A DNA stretch of 57,125 nucleotides from Acanthaster planci (Eukaryota > Echinodermata > Asteroidea > Valvatida > Acanthasteridae): assembly GCF_001949145.1 (NCBI RefSeq), contig NW_019091427.1, forward strand, positions 998,260 through 1,055,384, given 5' to 3'. Shown here in pieces: positions 37,816-50,308 of this stretch; position 1 is the stretch's first letter, and every line of letters starts with the position of its first letter. Below the pieces are notes generated by a model. The model saw nothing but the letters and a program-made list of their open reading frames with translations. It was not told the DNA's origin and ran no database searches. Both the position numbers and the translations under genes were made by a program.

Positions 37816-38231
37816 ATCAGCCATCATAAAACAACGTCCTAAACAGTCTAATTTAGCAGGGAAATATGCATTCACTTTGAAAATACAATTTTCAGATCAG
37901 TCTCCTAGGATTTGCGCCAGGATGTCATGTCAAGTGATGCCCTTTTCTGGAAATCTGTCCTACTCAATTTCAGGAATAAATTGTCGATTAATCAATATAA
38001 TCAATACTTGATATTACTTGGATACTTGAACGTTTTAATAATTGGCACAGTCCTAGTGGAGTTACAGAAGGAGCTTTCCATTTCCATTGCCTTCATCCAT
38101 ATTATGATTCACACTACACATTACTCCAAACTTTCTTTTGTTTCCAATTTGTGTAAGTTTATCAACTTATCATTTTTTCCATCCAGGTGCTTATCTCCTG
38201 GCATTAAAAACAGCACTGTGCATCATTCAGT

Positions 38232-39677
38232 ATGAAAGCCAATATCTTGAGTGTCGTTTTCCTGGGCCTGCACGTCAGCATTATTGTACACGGCCAAGGG
38301 ACACCTAACCAGGCTGGCCAGCAGCAACATCAACAGGCAGTACCAGTACAGGCTGGTCAGTCACAGGGCTCACAGGTGCACATGGGCCAACCGTCCGGCC
38401 AGCCTAATCCCCAGGTCCACCAGATGAACCAGGGAGGCAATCCGAACATCATAAAAGTTCACACCCAGGACAAAGGGTAAGGTCATGTCCGAATTGCTCA
38501 GCCGTGGCTTGAAATGACACATGACGAGCTGTGCAGCTGCAGCCACTGTCATAGACTCCTATGTAATTTCAAGCTGCAGCCCAGTAATTTCGGAGATGTC
38601 ATAAGTCTGTCATGAGTCATAATCTCTGACTATGATCAGTTAGTTATTTCAGACATTTACATGTACAGTATGTCATTGCCGTTTAATTTAAAAACAATTG
38701 GAGGGATCTGCGTGTACCACAACTACATGTACCTTAGGCTCTATGGGCCCACTCACCTCGTGCAGACCTGTTCACATTCGTTTAGTGCAGAATGGCAGTC
38801 CTCATTGGTAAGTGCAACGATCTGTGCAGGCTTCCCAAGGGGCATTGGGTGCACGGTGGCAGTGGTGTTCCATTTAAATTGTCTCACGATGAAGGGGTAC
38901 TTGTGTACTCAAGTTTCAATTCAAAAGCTCAAAAGTACAGTTGCTCAATAAGTTTTCACAGGTCTACACAAGTGTGTCGGTCACATGGACCCCAATCCTT
39001 TTTATGAACTGTCACTAACATTCATCTGTTATTGTTCAGCCGCTGTTAACAGAGAAGGTACTGGTAACAGTTTTTGTGATGAGAAAAGCATGTGTGTGTC
39101 ATGAAAAATACTTCTGAAAAACTAGAACTCATGGATTACTCAACCAGTGAAATTTCGGGGGGGGGGTTGGAATTGAAAGAAAATGAACTGCGACTGGCAT
39201 TTGTTTTGTTCATTTCTCGATGTCAAATTGGGGAGGTACGTGAACACTGGCTCGCTTGGGAAGAGGGGGCATACAAGGTGTGACCCCTCCCTCTCCCCCA
39301 TCATAACGCCACTTGACTGAACTACAGTGCCGCCCAGTGCTTACATACAATTGCGATTGCTGTACTTCCCTTGTTGAATCACCAGCCACATCATGGAGCA
39401 CCTGGACGGCGTGATCGACAAGCCCGAGAGCGAGATGACCAAGGAGGAGCTGCAGTTGCACTACTTCAAGCTGCACGACTACGACAGCAACAACATGCTG
39501 GACGGCACGGAGTTGATACAGGCCATCACCCACTACCAGGACAGCGACCGAAGCAGCAAGGTCATGGGGGAGGAGGAGCTCATGTCCCTGCTGGACCCCA
39601 TCCTGCAAAACGAGGACCGCAATCGGGATGGGTACATCGATTACCCAGAATATGCCAAAAGTCAGAGGACTGCTTAA
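38232..39677 (+). CDS. MCFD2: MCFD2-type secreted EF-hand protein (2 coding exons, 178 aa)
   Basis: Exons 38232-38476 and 39386-39677 join in frame (G, then [14 protein letters not shown]), recalling the MCFD2 motif HIMEHLEGVINKPE. Residues 1 to about 21 form a signal peptide ([17 protein letters not shown]). Two canonical EF loops follow at 113-124 ([12 protein letters not shown]) and 159-170 ([12 protein letters not shown]), with Asp/Asn at positions 1, 3, 5 and 9 and Glu at 12, so both should bind calcium. In vertebrates MCFD2 pairs with the lectin LMAN1 to carry selected glycoproteins from ER to Golgi. An added stretch of about 60 residues (22-82), rich in Gln, Pro and Gly, separates the signal from the EF pair and is longer than in the human protein. 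An acceptor-like tract ending CCATCCAG at about 38186 suggests a 5' UTR intron. Confidence 0.93.
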
Positions 39678-40301
39678 AAACATGCTACAGGCCAATGTGG
39701 TCAGAGTTCCAATTGTCTTCCTCCAGAATGGTGCTTGCAAGATTTTTCCTTTAACTTGTTTTTAGATTTTCTTGTCCTTGTACCCTTATAAGCAGTTCCT
39801 GGGCAACTAGGGATCATATTAGGAACAAACTATAATGTGTTTGTGTGAACACACCTGCATCAGTCTCCTGGGACACATTGCCTGATGTCCCACTAGATGC
39901 CTTACAGGAGCAATACTCTTGTGTCAACAGAAATCTCTCTTGGATTAATCAGTCACAGAACCTGTAGACAGTAGTGCATATCAGTTGCAACATATCTGCA
40001 CTGCAGATATCAACATTGCTTTACTTTTTTCCCTTTTTTTGTGTTCCTACAGCAAGGGATACATAAAGTGCCTTAAGTAGATTTTTTTTCAATAAGGTGA
40101 GATAGATTTCTCTGAGTTTAGTTGGCAGTAAAATGTAACTATATCTCAGGTTTCAAATCTGACCTGGTTCTGCGCAACCCACTGATAGTGGTTAGATTAG
40201 CAGCCATACTGAGCCTCTACAATGTATTGCAGGCCAGTCAGGTATGTCCGCTGACATTTCAAATCCAACGAGGAATACTTTACGAACACTGGTAGCACTG
40301 A

Positions 40302-40307
40302 AATAAA
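40302..40307 (+). terminator. Polyadenylation signal of MCFD2
   Basis: AATAAA, 625 bases past the stop codon. It implies a 3' UTR of about 0.65 kb. Confidence 0.4.
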
Positions 40308-40319
40308 GAAGTCGTATTT

Positions 40320-43090
40320 CATAGTGTGTTTTCAGTTGCCGTCAAGGAAATCAAATGAAGCAATGCCGGAGTAGTTATCAAAACTTTCCTTTGGTCACAG
40401 GAATCAAATTGTTTTGTTTCATTTTGGGTATTGGGATTTTTCTCTTGTAGAGATGGGCTTCCTTACACCATCAATTTGTTTTTTCTTTAAAAGTCTGGAG
40501 CCACTTACCTTATCAGGGCTCATCTTTATCCCATTATTATGTCTTCCACGGTGTCTTAAATTGGCATCCAGGATTTTCATGTGTGTTTTTATCTTTCTTT
40601 TTGATCACAAAATTCCGATTTGAATGCATTCCTTGTTAACTTAATACAATCATGTAGTAATGTAGCACTTGCAGGGAAATACCTATTTAAGTGCCTTGTA
40701 TTGAGCGCCATATTTGAACTCGGTATTTTTTTCTGTCACTCTGTCTCCTCTTCGGTGTTTTTTCATTTTCCCTTGGAGTTTTAAGGTTCCCTTTTTTTCA
40801 CTTTCAAAGTGATTGTCAGGTCGTAAATTCTTGCCATTATTGCTCATCCAGATTTCCTTTATGTAAATGCCACAAATGGTGCGACTACAGGCAAGGCAAA
40901 GCATAAATAATTTACTGAAGATTTATTTCAGGGTGATCACATGAAGTAATGTCATGTACCTGTAAGCCGGTACATAAGCTGCGTTGAACATAAGCGCGGC
41001 TTCAATCATGGATACACTCGACACCATACTGAACATCAGGGAAAGGATGACCTAATCCTGGAAAGTCTATAGTTAAACATTTTGAAATTTATATTTACTC
41101 CAAAATTTCAGATTGAACAATGAGTAAAATGGCGCTGTTATATCAAGAACAGCATAAGATGCGTGTCATTGATTGGCCAATCAGCAATTCACGTGATTGT
41201 CAGACTTCTATGCTGTTCAATGATTTTTAAAACTACTTAATTAAAAATCATAACAGATTTTTAGATTTTCTCTCCATTTCATTTGTCATGTGTCCATGCC
41301 TGCAGCCATGCACACGTGTAAATGGTGCTTCCATTATTGAGAAGCTGACGTCTTTGGATGATAGTGTTTACACCTTTTTCTTCGTTAAAATCGCAAAACG
41401 CCCCTCCGGCCCCTCGTGGAAAACGATGCTCACGAGATGTCTGCTAGTATTCGAGACGCGGGAGAGAACTGCTTGATATTTTAATCCTCATGGCGCAACA
41501 CTTGCAGTGTTTTTCCAGATCGTGAGAGCCTCCTTTCCGGAAACATACCCGAAGGTGTTGCACCATGACAAACTCCCAAACAGGTTCATGTGTGTGAACT
41601 GTGCGTGTTGATCACACTGAAACCGTATTTGACCAGTGTTGTACATATGCACTGTAAAACGGAGTGGTCCAATTATTAATATTTATATATTGAAATAGCA
41701 TTTCAAAATATCTTGTCATGATTAATTTGCGAGTAAAAAGTGTGCATGTTTATTTTCAAATTATGAAATGATTCACAACAGCAGACAGGGAGATACCGCG
41801 CTATACTGAAGCCAGCATAATATCAGTTCCCATGCGTATGTCAACTGGGCTAAAGCAAGAAACCCCATGCTCATTCCCTTTGATTTTTGGCTCCTCTGCC
41901 AAAGGCAACTATAGTCACCAGGATGCGTTGTGTTTCCCGAGGGCTCATTGGTGAGCCAGTTTGGTATTCCAACGACGCGTGCCCAGGCTAGTAGGCCTAC
42001 GAAGCTATTCCAGGAACAGCTACGCGCGCGCGATAGTCTGTCCTATCAGCGCGGTCATACGCCACTTCGTGCGCGCCAGCTTTGTTCCCGAAAGACCTTG
42101 GCTTTTTGAAATATGAACTGGCTCATTCGGGATAACACTTCAGCGAGCGCGTGACCTATGCGCACTGACTGCAATGGCGGGCGCAGCCAGGCTCTTTAGG
42201 GGCGGGGGCAAGAGCTTTAGGGTAGTTGCTAAGTTGACCCCCCCTCCCTTGTTTACGTAACCAGGCTCCGCGGGGGGTCCCCACAGGGGACAGTTTGCCT
42301 GGTGCCCTTGTTATTATGCCGAACATTCCTTGCTGAGGTGCTTGGACAAGGTGGAAGGGAAAATTATCGATGCTCGTTTAAGTGTAAAAGTTCGCGAAAG
42401 GCTAACCAAATGCTGTACTGTGCCCTGAGTCTGAAATCGACGAAGAACTTCCTAGCAGTTCAGAGACGATAAGGGACCATTAAAATATAGCGGGAGAGGA
42501 TATATCGTGCATGCTTGAACCAATGAACTGAACGTCTGGCTGATGGCAAAAACAAAGACAAACACATAACCTACATATGACAAAATGTAGATTTTACATC
42601 AGATCCCAGTTACTATTGCTTCCTTGCTTATCTTTTTTTGACTGAGCAATCATTCCCTATCTTGAGAGACCTCGTTCTCTTCTCATGCTGGGCACGTAGA
42701 GGGGGAAACGTTTCGTTATCTACCGCTGGATGCTCTGCGTCTGTCCCTTTGCGGTGTACGCCCAACTCGGAAGGCAAGCCCATTTGTGGGGCGGCCTCGA
42801 ATATAAGACGTAATGAGATCAGTTCTCCCCTGGGTCTCTATGGGCACACATGCTCTTGTTCAGTCTTTTAAATCCGCGCTTGTCTGGAAGTTTAAATCGA
42901 TGGGTCCAGCCGCCTCTTAATTGACAGCCAGATTCCCTCATCCTCCCCCGCTCATCAGCGCGTTGACTTGCTGCGCTCGTTCCTGTCCTAATGAAATTAC
43001 GAGTTGATCGACATAGGCGGTCATTTTGGCTGTATTTCTTACGGAAAAGATCCCATTGGCCGAAGGCAAACAAGTTGTACCTTGCAGCTA
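40320..43090. other. Intergenic DNA with a CpG-dense patch near 41990-42180
   Basis: No coding exon was recognised. GC content and CpG rise at 41990-42180 (for example GCTACGCGCGCGCGAT and CACTTCGTGCGCGCC), against an AT-rich background. The patch lies about 1.1 kb upstream of the homeobox gene and might be a regulatory region. A weak inverted repeat (GAACAGCATA..TATGCTGTTC) lies at about 41147-41220. Confidence 0.4.
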
Positions 43091-43092
43091 TG

Positions 43093-43100
43093 TATAAAAA
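43093..43100 (+). promoter_or_regulatory. TATA box candidate of the PROP-like gene
   Basis: TATAAAAA lies 154 bases upstream of the start codon, so transcription could begin near 43125 with a 5' UTR of about 130 bases. The call rests on sequence and distance only. Confidence 0.4.
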
Positions 43101-43253
43101 CATGAGTGTTAACATTCCGAATTCATACTTCTCAAAGTTGAATTTCCGTGGCTTCAACTCACACCACCAAAGAAAATAGGGATCTTTTGGTTTGACCGTG
43201 ATTTTGGGTTGCCCTTCACTCGGAGAGACCGAATTCCATTCGTGATAAACACG

Positions 43254-46200
43254 ATGTCTACCGACTATGGGCAGCAGGCGGGTACCAACCAAACACCAAA
43301 ATTCAAAGAATACGGCGCCATTTATGGTCCCACTGCACACTTGTACCTGTCTGGTGAATTCAGAAATGACGGTGAGTATTATTTTTGTCGTTGTTGTTGC
43401 TAGGCCGAGTAATTTATTGTGCCTTGTGCCTGACACAAATAGACAAACGAGGCCTGGGTACAAATTTACGTATCAAAGCCAAAAAAAACCCATACAAAGG
43501 AAGATGGTACCGGAATTCGTCTGAAAGCTATCGGCCATTAAATATGAAAATTCGGAAAAGTGATTGGGAGGCTGAACAGTTGAAGTTAATGGGCCGGACT
43601 GGATACATGGTGGTAATACTTTGAATGCAGATTATTTTGTAATGTGCCGTCAGTGTCGCGTTCAAGCCTTTTACGGCAGTTTAAATTTACTTAAGAAGTT
43701 CATCACAGGCCTGCCCGGGGTGCAGGGTCCACCTGAGGCACCGTCAGTCTTTCGCAATTAGCCATTTGCGAGTTAAATTTGAATAAAATCCAGTGCACTA
43801 AGTTATCTGACTGCACATAAACCACGGAACATAACGAATTGAATTCCCCAGACTAAAGGCACTGTTGCTATACCTCGTGATTCGGGGCAAACTTTCGCGT
43901 AGCGACCACCATCTCTGAAATGGACTGGTTCCTTTGGGCACTTTTTATCCATGGAGAACAGTGTATTGTTGCAAGGCGTCTTTTATGTACCGTAACTAAG
44001 CAAAAGCTTGCCCCGAATCACGAGGTATAGCAACAGTGGTTTTAGTAAGGAGAATTCAGGTTGTGGTGTTCACGTCAATTTAAAATACCCAGTGTACAAG
44101 ATTTGGGTCAAAGTTAACTCGCAAAAGGCAATTAGATGCAGTGTTTGATGTTATGTTTACAGTGCCTAATTTATCCTACCAGACAAAAATCTTGCAAAGA
44201 CATATTGAAGCATGTACCTACTTTGCGTCTTACAAAAAAATCTAACTTTGTTGTCGGTTCTGAGAAAGAATTTTCAAGAGTTTTTCATCGGAAAAGGCGG
44301 CGACTCCAGTAAAAGGGAATGCCCATATCTTCCAACCTGTATTGCCTGGAATCAATGACATAAATCCCTGCCGACGAGAGGCAGGATGAGAGATGACAAA
44401 ATTTAAAGTTGTCTGGTCGTGGAAATTTGAAAAGCGGGAAGGGGGGACACACCACATTACACTAAGGGCGTTGATAAACTTCACGATAAAAGATATACCT
44501 TTTGTATAATTTCCTAATTAAGTGTCTTATTAAATTAACCTCCGATGCAAATGTTACATTGAAATTTTTTGTGTCCTGTTTGCTTGCCTTTTCCATTTTG
44601 TGCTATTTTGTGAATCCTGGCTGTTGGAAAGTTAAGTATTTAAATCAATTTATATAACACCGAAAAGTAGGGATGATCGAAATGGCAGGGAATACCCCAA
44701 CCCAGCTATTTACGACCTTTTCTTTCAACATTAAGATACATCGTTATAATGGATACAACCAATAAAACTATCTCACCTTATGTGCAGCCACAATACGTCC
44801 CCATGTCGACGATAGCTGTTCGTCAGAGACAGAGCACTCAAACGAATCCTGTCGGCCTGGCATCCAACACAGCGCCGAGCCTTGCGCCAAAGGTGGGACA
44901 GACGGCGGTCATCAGAGCTCTTGCCAGGGCCAAGATCACCGTGACGGTCCTCCGAGCGGACCCCGGCGCCGCCACCGTACCACCTTTACGCACGAGCAGC
45001 TGCGTGCACTGGAGGCTTCCTTCGAGAAGAATCACTATCCCGACATTTACGGACGTGAGGAGCTCGCCAGGGAGATCCGATTGAACGAAGCTCGAATTCA
45101 GGCAAGTCTAAGGTCTTCACATTGGACCATAATGTATGGATTTCTACAAATTATTTCTCGCTTTAAAAGTGTTGAACCAATCAAAACCGATATTCAAGAG
45201 CATGGGCTCAGTGAAGGATGTTGAAAACCGTGAACAGGCTCAACGAGCCTCTCTGAAATTTGAAATTATGTCTAATCTGAATGTTGTCTTTTCTTGTTTC
45301 ACCAGCTTGCGCTTTCTTTATTTTCTTCATATTCACCCTTTTCTTAGTTTTTGTCTTTTCAGTGAGTTCCAGTTTGGAACTCAATGATAAAATTCACTGT
45401 TTTAATGTCATTGTTGGTTCAAACTGCTTCTTCAAAAAATTGTGAAATTCAAAACGGTGAAGATGATCTATGGTGCAATCCGGACACAAATCCGCGGTAC
45501 CAACAGCTAATGCCACAGAGAAAGAACGAACGTATATTTGAAGATAAAGCCATAAGTTTTCCCGTATCTCTAACATTCCACCATTGGACCAGATTGGGCC
45601 CAACAGTACCTCTAAAATATCGGAATCGCATTGTTTCGAAGGTATCATGATTCTACATTATGTGCACAACAATTTAAGACATTTATTGTCATAACCACAA
45701 TGCTAAAAAATGGCCTTCAAAGAAGCTAAAAGAAACGGAAAGTCCTAGAAACATAACTAGGCCTCACTCGTGGAGGTTATTAGAAGGGTGTGAGAACTTT
45801 ATAAATGAATGCACTCAGGGAGAGGATCTATCCTTAGGTTGGGAAAAAATATGTTATTGTTTTGAAAATTTATGGCTCTCGACTATTAATTTCCCCTTGA
45901 AAACCAAGAGTCATCAATTGACAACAATATAATTGTTAACAATATGTTTTGGGCTTTTTTTTTTTACTTTTGCTGGTCTCCTATCATGCAGAGATCGAAA
46001 GCTTGAGCACTTAGTTGAACAGATTAAATAAAAACGTACCTAAGTAATTAAGTTATCATAGCTTTGCTCACAATAATACCTGAAAGTTAACTCATAATGG
46101 TTGCTTCATTTATGCCTGTATGCATGGTGAAGCGGTCACTTTCACTTGACAATAAATTTCAGGAGAGAGCAGCAAGAATTCTGTCGCCCATTGTTTCATA

Positions 46201-48423
46201 AACTGACTCCAATCCAAAATGTCAGATATTCCATGTTAAATCGTGGAGCTTTGGTTCTTCTTTTTTCTTTCGTTAAAGTACAGTAGCAGCTAATCAGGCA
46301 ATTCCTTCTGTTTGCTTCAGCTAGTTTTTTAAAGGAATTAGTTGGGTTGGAGAGGTCAGCTATTCTGCCATGGGCAGGAGAGCAGGGCACTCATATAACA
46401 GAACGTGGCATGATGTCTCATGCTCAGCACCCCCACAGACACATGCTGCCGATGGGCGTAGTCCCCAGAAGTACATGCTCAAGTTGAAGCGACCAACGCG
46501 TGTGCGTAGTCGATTGAGTTTTACCCTATTCCTTCCGGAGCTTTAGTTAAATCATAATAGAGGGATCCCAATACGACACTTTTAGCGTCGATCTGCGCAT
46601 TTCCGCGTTTGAAAACGAGGCCGTATGTGTTAGCTTCAATTCTTAGTACGATCAGACCACTTTCCAGGCATCAACTTTTGTGGAAGAGTCTTTCAGGATG
46701 ACTCAACACGTAAAATCAAAAGAAAAATAACGGCAGTTTACCGCGAATTAACGTACCTGCGATGGTCGTGTATCTTGTGCAGTGGGCGTGGTTTAAACTG
46801 AAGTGTGCCACACTTAAGAACCGGATACTGCATGTACTGTGTCGACTCCGCAGGCTCGCTCGAAAAAGTTTAACACAGAGAGCCTCGGTTTCGATGCGGA
46901 TATGCGCAGATGGAGCTAATGTAAAATCCCTGTATTAAGACAAACAAAAAAATTATACACGTTGGCCTCTCTCCCCCTTTGATTTCTGGGCCAACCCCGT
47001 TGCAGTGAGAATAAGATGCGGACAAATCAGTGTTATCTGCGTGGCCCCGCTAACGAGACAAGGCCATCAATGCATCAAGCACCGGTACGCACTACTAATT
47101 GTGCCGATTCCCCCAGCTGGTGTCCCTGCTTAGACATCTCCCTAGATTTGCCTGTCTCCTAATGAACTCGGTTCTGCGCATTCACTTCTGAAGATGTCTG
47201 AATAGCAGCCAAATGGCTTGCTGATCACCTCCCTAACGACCGGCTAATAGGATTACACAGACTGGCCGATAATTCAAAAATCGCCCCTTTCCGCCCACCA
47301 GCATGATCGTAGCTGCCGATTTTCAAGGATTTTGTTGGCTGAAACTTGCAAGCAAATGTTATCAGATGCATTTCACTTGATTTCAGCCTAAATTTCTCGA
47401 AATCACAGACTTGAAGTTTTCTGTCTATTGGGAATGTTTATTCAAATTTGGTACATGTACAAGTGTTGACCTGGCCCAGTATCTGGGCTTTAAAAAAAAT
47501 AAATAGTTCACAGACGCACACCAACCATGGTTTCATGGTTGGAAATGTACCCGGTTTTCGTATTACCTCCTTCGATGTTGTCTTTGTCATGAGTTGTTTA
47601 AGATATTTTATTGGCATTTATCATTGTTTGGTTTAACCATTACTTTGCTTACTTACCCTCTTGACAGTGTGCGTGTGCCACACATAAAGAAGATTTAGTT
47701 TTAGATAAGCAACTAGGGTATTGCCTATTCACATTAATTTTACACCCTGGAGAAAAATCGGACACTTTTTTTCAATCTCTTTCGTAGTGCATTGGTTAAC
47801 ATAGTATCAAATGAAATTCTCCCCCAAAGTTGGTAATTCCACAACAGTATCAGTTTGGGCAACTACAGTCTACAATAATAATATAGGCGAAATCTTGCTC
47901 AGTCAATTGTTTTAATGTAGGCCTACAAAAGGCTTCGTGTTTATTCTACAATAAAATACACGAGTGGGGTCGTTCGACACACACAGGCAGTTGTCATTAG
48001 TTGTAAGATCTGTGCGATTTTATGCCACAACAGGTCTGGTTCCAGAACCGCCGAGCTAAATTCCGCAAGCGACAGCGGCAGCTATCCAAGCAGATTCTCC
48101 CAGCCGTCACTGCGCTGCAGCCTGGCGGGTCCACGTCCTCCTACAGTGGGGTGATGCATACCCTCTACCCGCCGACACCGCCGGGCTTTTCTTACATGCC
48201 CAGTGTTAGCGCCGAATACTACAACCCGACTGCCGGTGGACTGGCCGGGGGCTGCTTGCATCAGACAGCCCGACACCAGTACACGTCCAGCGCCTGCGGA
48301 GTGCCGAGACAGACAGAGGAGCGATCGGCGATGATCGTGCCTGCCAGAGACGACGACTGGTTCACGAGCCAGCCTTTTGTTCACAGCTCGTCTACTCCTG
48401 GATCAATGTTGTACCACGCTTAA
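43254..48423 (+). CDS. PROP1: PROP1-like paired-class (Q50) homeobox transcription factor, 3 exons, 273 aa
   Basis: Exons 43254-43371, 44788-45101 and 48034-48423 join in phase to 274 codons with stop. The homeodomain covers residues about 99-158: it starts [20 protein letters not shown], contains [12 protein letters not shown] and ends [14 protein letters not shown]. Gln at position 50 marks the paired-like Q50 group. There is no paired domain. RRRHRTTF is the start I recall for vertebrate PROP1, and DDDWF near the C-terminus (250-254) resembles its EDWYP. In vertebrates PROP1 drives pituitary lineage genes; the role in this animal is unknown. The second intron splits the homeodomain between residues 46 and 47, a usual place for this class, but its donor is GC (CAG/GCAAGT). 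The start codon is the ATG giving MSTDYGQQ. Other paired-like families (PRRX, OTP) fit less well. Confidence 0.87.
43860..44038. repeat. MITE-like element in the first intron of the PROP-like gene
   Basis: CACTGTTGCTATACCTCGTG at 43860 and its inverted copy ending at 44038 agree over about 31 bases before diverging. They enclose about 100 bases without a frame. Target duplications could not be fixed. Confidence 0.75.
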
Positions 48424-48483
48424 CATAATTTATTTATCTTTTTCAGTGAGCTTTTAATTTCTTTACTTTACCACACCATCTTA

Positions 48484-48489
48484 AATAAA
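48484..48489 (+). terminator. Polyadenylation signal of the PROP-like gene
   Basis: AATAAA, 61 bases past the stop codon, which would give a very short 3' UTR. Confidence 0.45.
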
Positions 48490-50308
48490 AACACCAACTT
48501 TTGAACAAGTCAGTAACCTGAACGTGTGGAAGCAAGAGGGTACTTGTATGTAGTGAAATCGACATTATTTAGTCGGTCACTACATTTTTTTCACAGTACA
48601 GTAATTCATTCCGACTGCTAAATATATTTGGCTGAATGAATTTAGTACACGTTGAATGATGGTCGTTCAATGAATTCTAAAACAAGTTATAGAACACTCA
48701 GTGGTTGCGCCTTAAACTTTTTTAAATGGCTTGATTTAAAACTGAGACGCGGACGTGATTTTATAGGAAATGCATCAGTCTCTCGCATTGATTGGACTAT
48801 TAATTAACTTTTCAGCGCAATAAACATATAATACGAATCCTCACTACTGAATCCTTTCTTCATTCCCTCTGAATAACTGTTTGAATAACAGACTGTACAT
48901 CTCTTTTTATCGGTATCACACAATCTGGAAATATTACTGAAATAACGTGTCATCAAACCGCATAGAAGCTGGCCGGAAATGTTCTATGTTACTTACAAAT
49001 AAATTATAACATTCAAATTAAATAACCCCGAATTAGGCACATGACAAACATATTTCTTCGCAGTATGTTTTGCGTTTATAAAGCTGAATAAAGGTATTGT
49101 TATCTTTCTGTACAATGGAAAATTGTATTCGTTTAAGTCTTTTTGAAAAGTAAATCCACTCATCTTGTTACTATCCTCATGTGCTTCATAAACCAAGGCT
49201 GAGTCAAACCGTATTGGAAACGACTGATTCTCCCCAGGAACAATTGAATAAAACACTTCGGTATTATTTTACAAGAGCAAGGTTTTTAGAGAATGTAGAG
49301 TACTTAATGCCACGCAAGTTTCAATCTGTATCGTTGGTCGTAACGCCCATTATAGTCGGCATACGGCCGCACTATGGACCGACCTCTCGTGCACTTTCTT
49401 GAGGTGTGCTGCCTGAATACCAAAGCCGCTCAATGACTTCATCTTTTTTGATGAATATTGATGTGCCTTTAAGAATACATCATTGTAAAAAGACTCAGGA
49501 TTTGTTTCAGGTAGAATAATGTTAATTGAGTATAACTTTAAGCCTTCAAACCACATTTTCTCATCTCTTTCCTCCAACGTTGCATCAAGCGCATTCTTTC
49601 TTTTTCGACAAAGCGTTTAGCAGCAGCATCTATTCAAGTTGTCAGCTCAAATTAAGATTTCTTCAAATTAAATTTCAAAATACAATCAATTGTTTTTATT
49701 CTGTGTGATTTCAAATGGAGAACTGATGGCCAAACCTTTGAGGTCACCTTTTCTTTTAGTGACCATTATTGTAAAGGTTCACCTCGTTCTAAGAAAACAA
49801 CTAGAAGCGTTTCACACTGACCGCAGCAAGTACATATGGTGCTCAGTGTACCAAAGTGTTCAAGCGTGAAATATAGACTTCGTTTACAAGTGACATGCCG
49901 CGTAAAACCCAGGAGTAGTGGGTGTCGAAACTAACACACATTCAGTTTAGGTGGATGGACCGCTGTATTGTCTGTTTTGGTTCGCACATTTTCCACGTAC
50001 TGGCAATGTATCATGCAGATGTCCAATTAGAAAACGTTACTTCGGGTGATTGTTTATTGATTATTGGAGCTGTATACCTAATGCATATTTGTATACCGTA
50101 TTTGCATTTTTTCAACAACTTCAATGATTTTTCATGCCGGACGTGTGTACATTATGAGCTACCAGTATTCCAGATTATTCCTCTTCTGCTATTGCTCGGT
50201 TGAAATCGGGGTGGATGTCAACTTTATTTTCATCGAAATTGTGGATTCAGCTGTCAAATCCCGTGATTTTTAAAACCCATTTTGGAGGCCGTCAGTAATC
50301 CTCCAGCC
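48490..50308. other. Intergenic DNA between the homeobox and monooxygenase genes
   Basis: AT-rich with no recognised coding exon or clear repeat. It should include the promoter and 5' UTR of the monooxygenase gene. No obvious TATA box precedes the ATG at 50309. Confidence 0.4.

Noticed and set aside
39210-39740. 176-codon minus-strand frame
   Set aside because: It lies exactly opposite the high-GC MCFD2 EF-hand exon and is its antisense shadow.
42819-43463. 214-codon minus-strand frame
   Set aside because: It overlaps the PROP-like promoter and first exon on the other strand, shows no known domain and no splice partners.
44749-45084. Plus-strand frame starting MDTTNKTIS
   Set aside because: It runs in the wrong frame across the homeobox exon; the homeodomain is read in a different frame from 44788.
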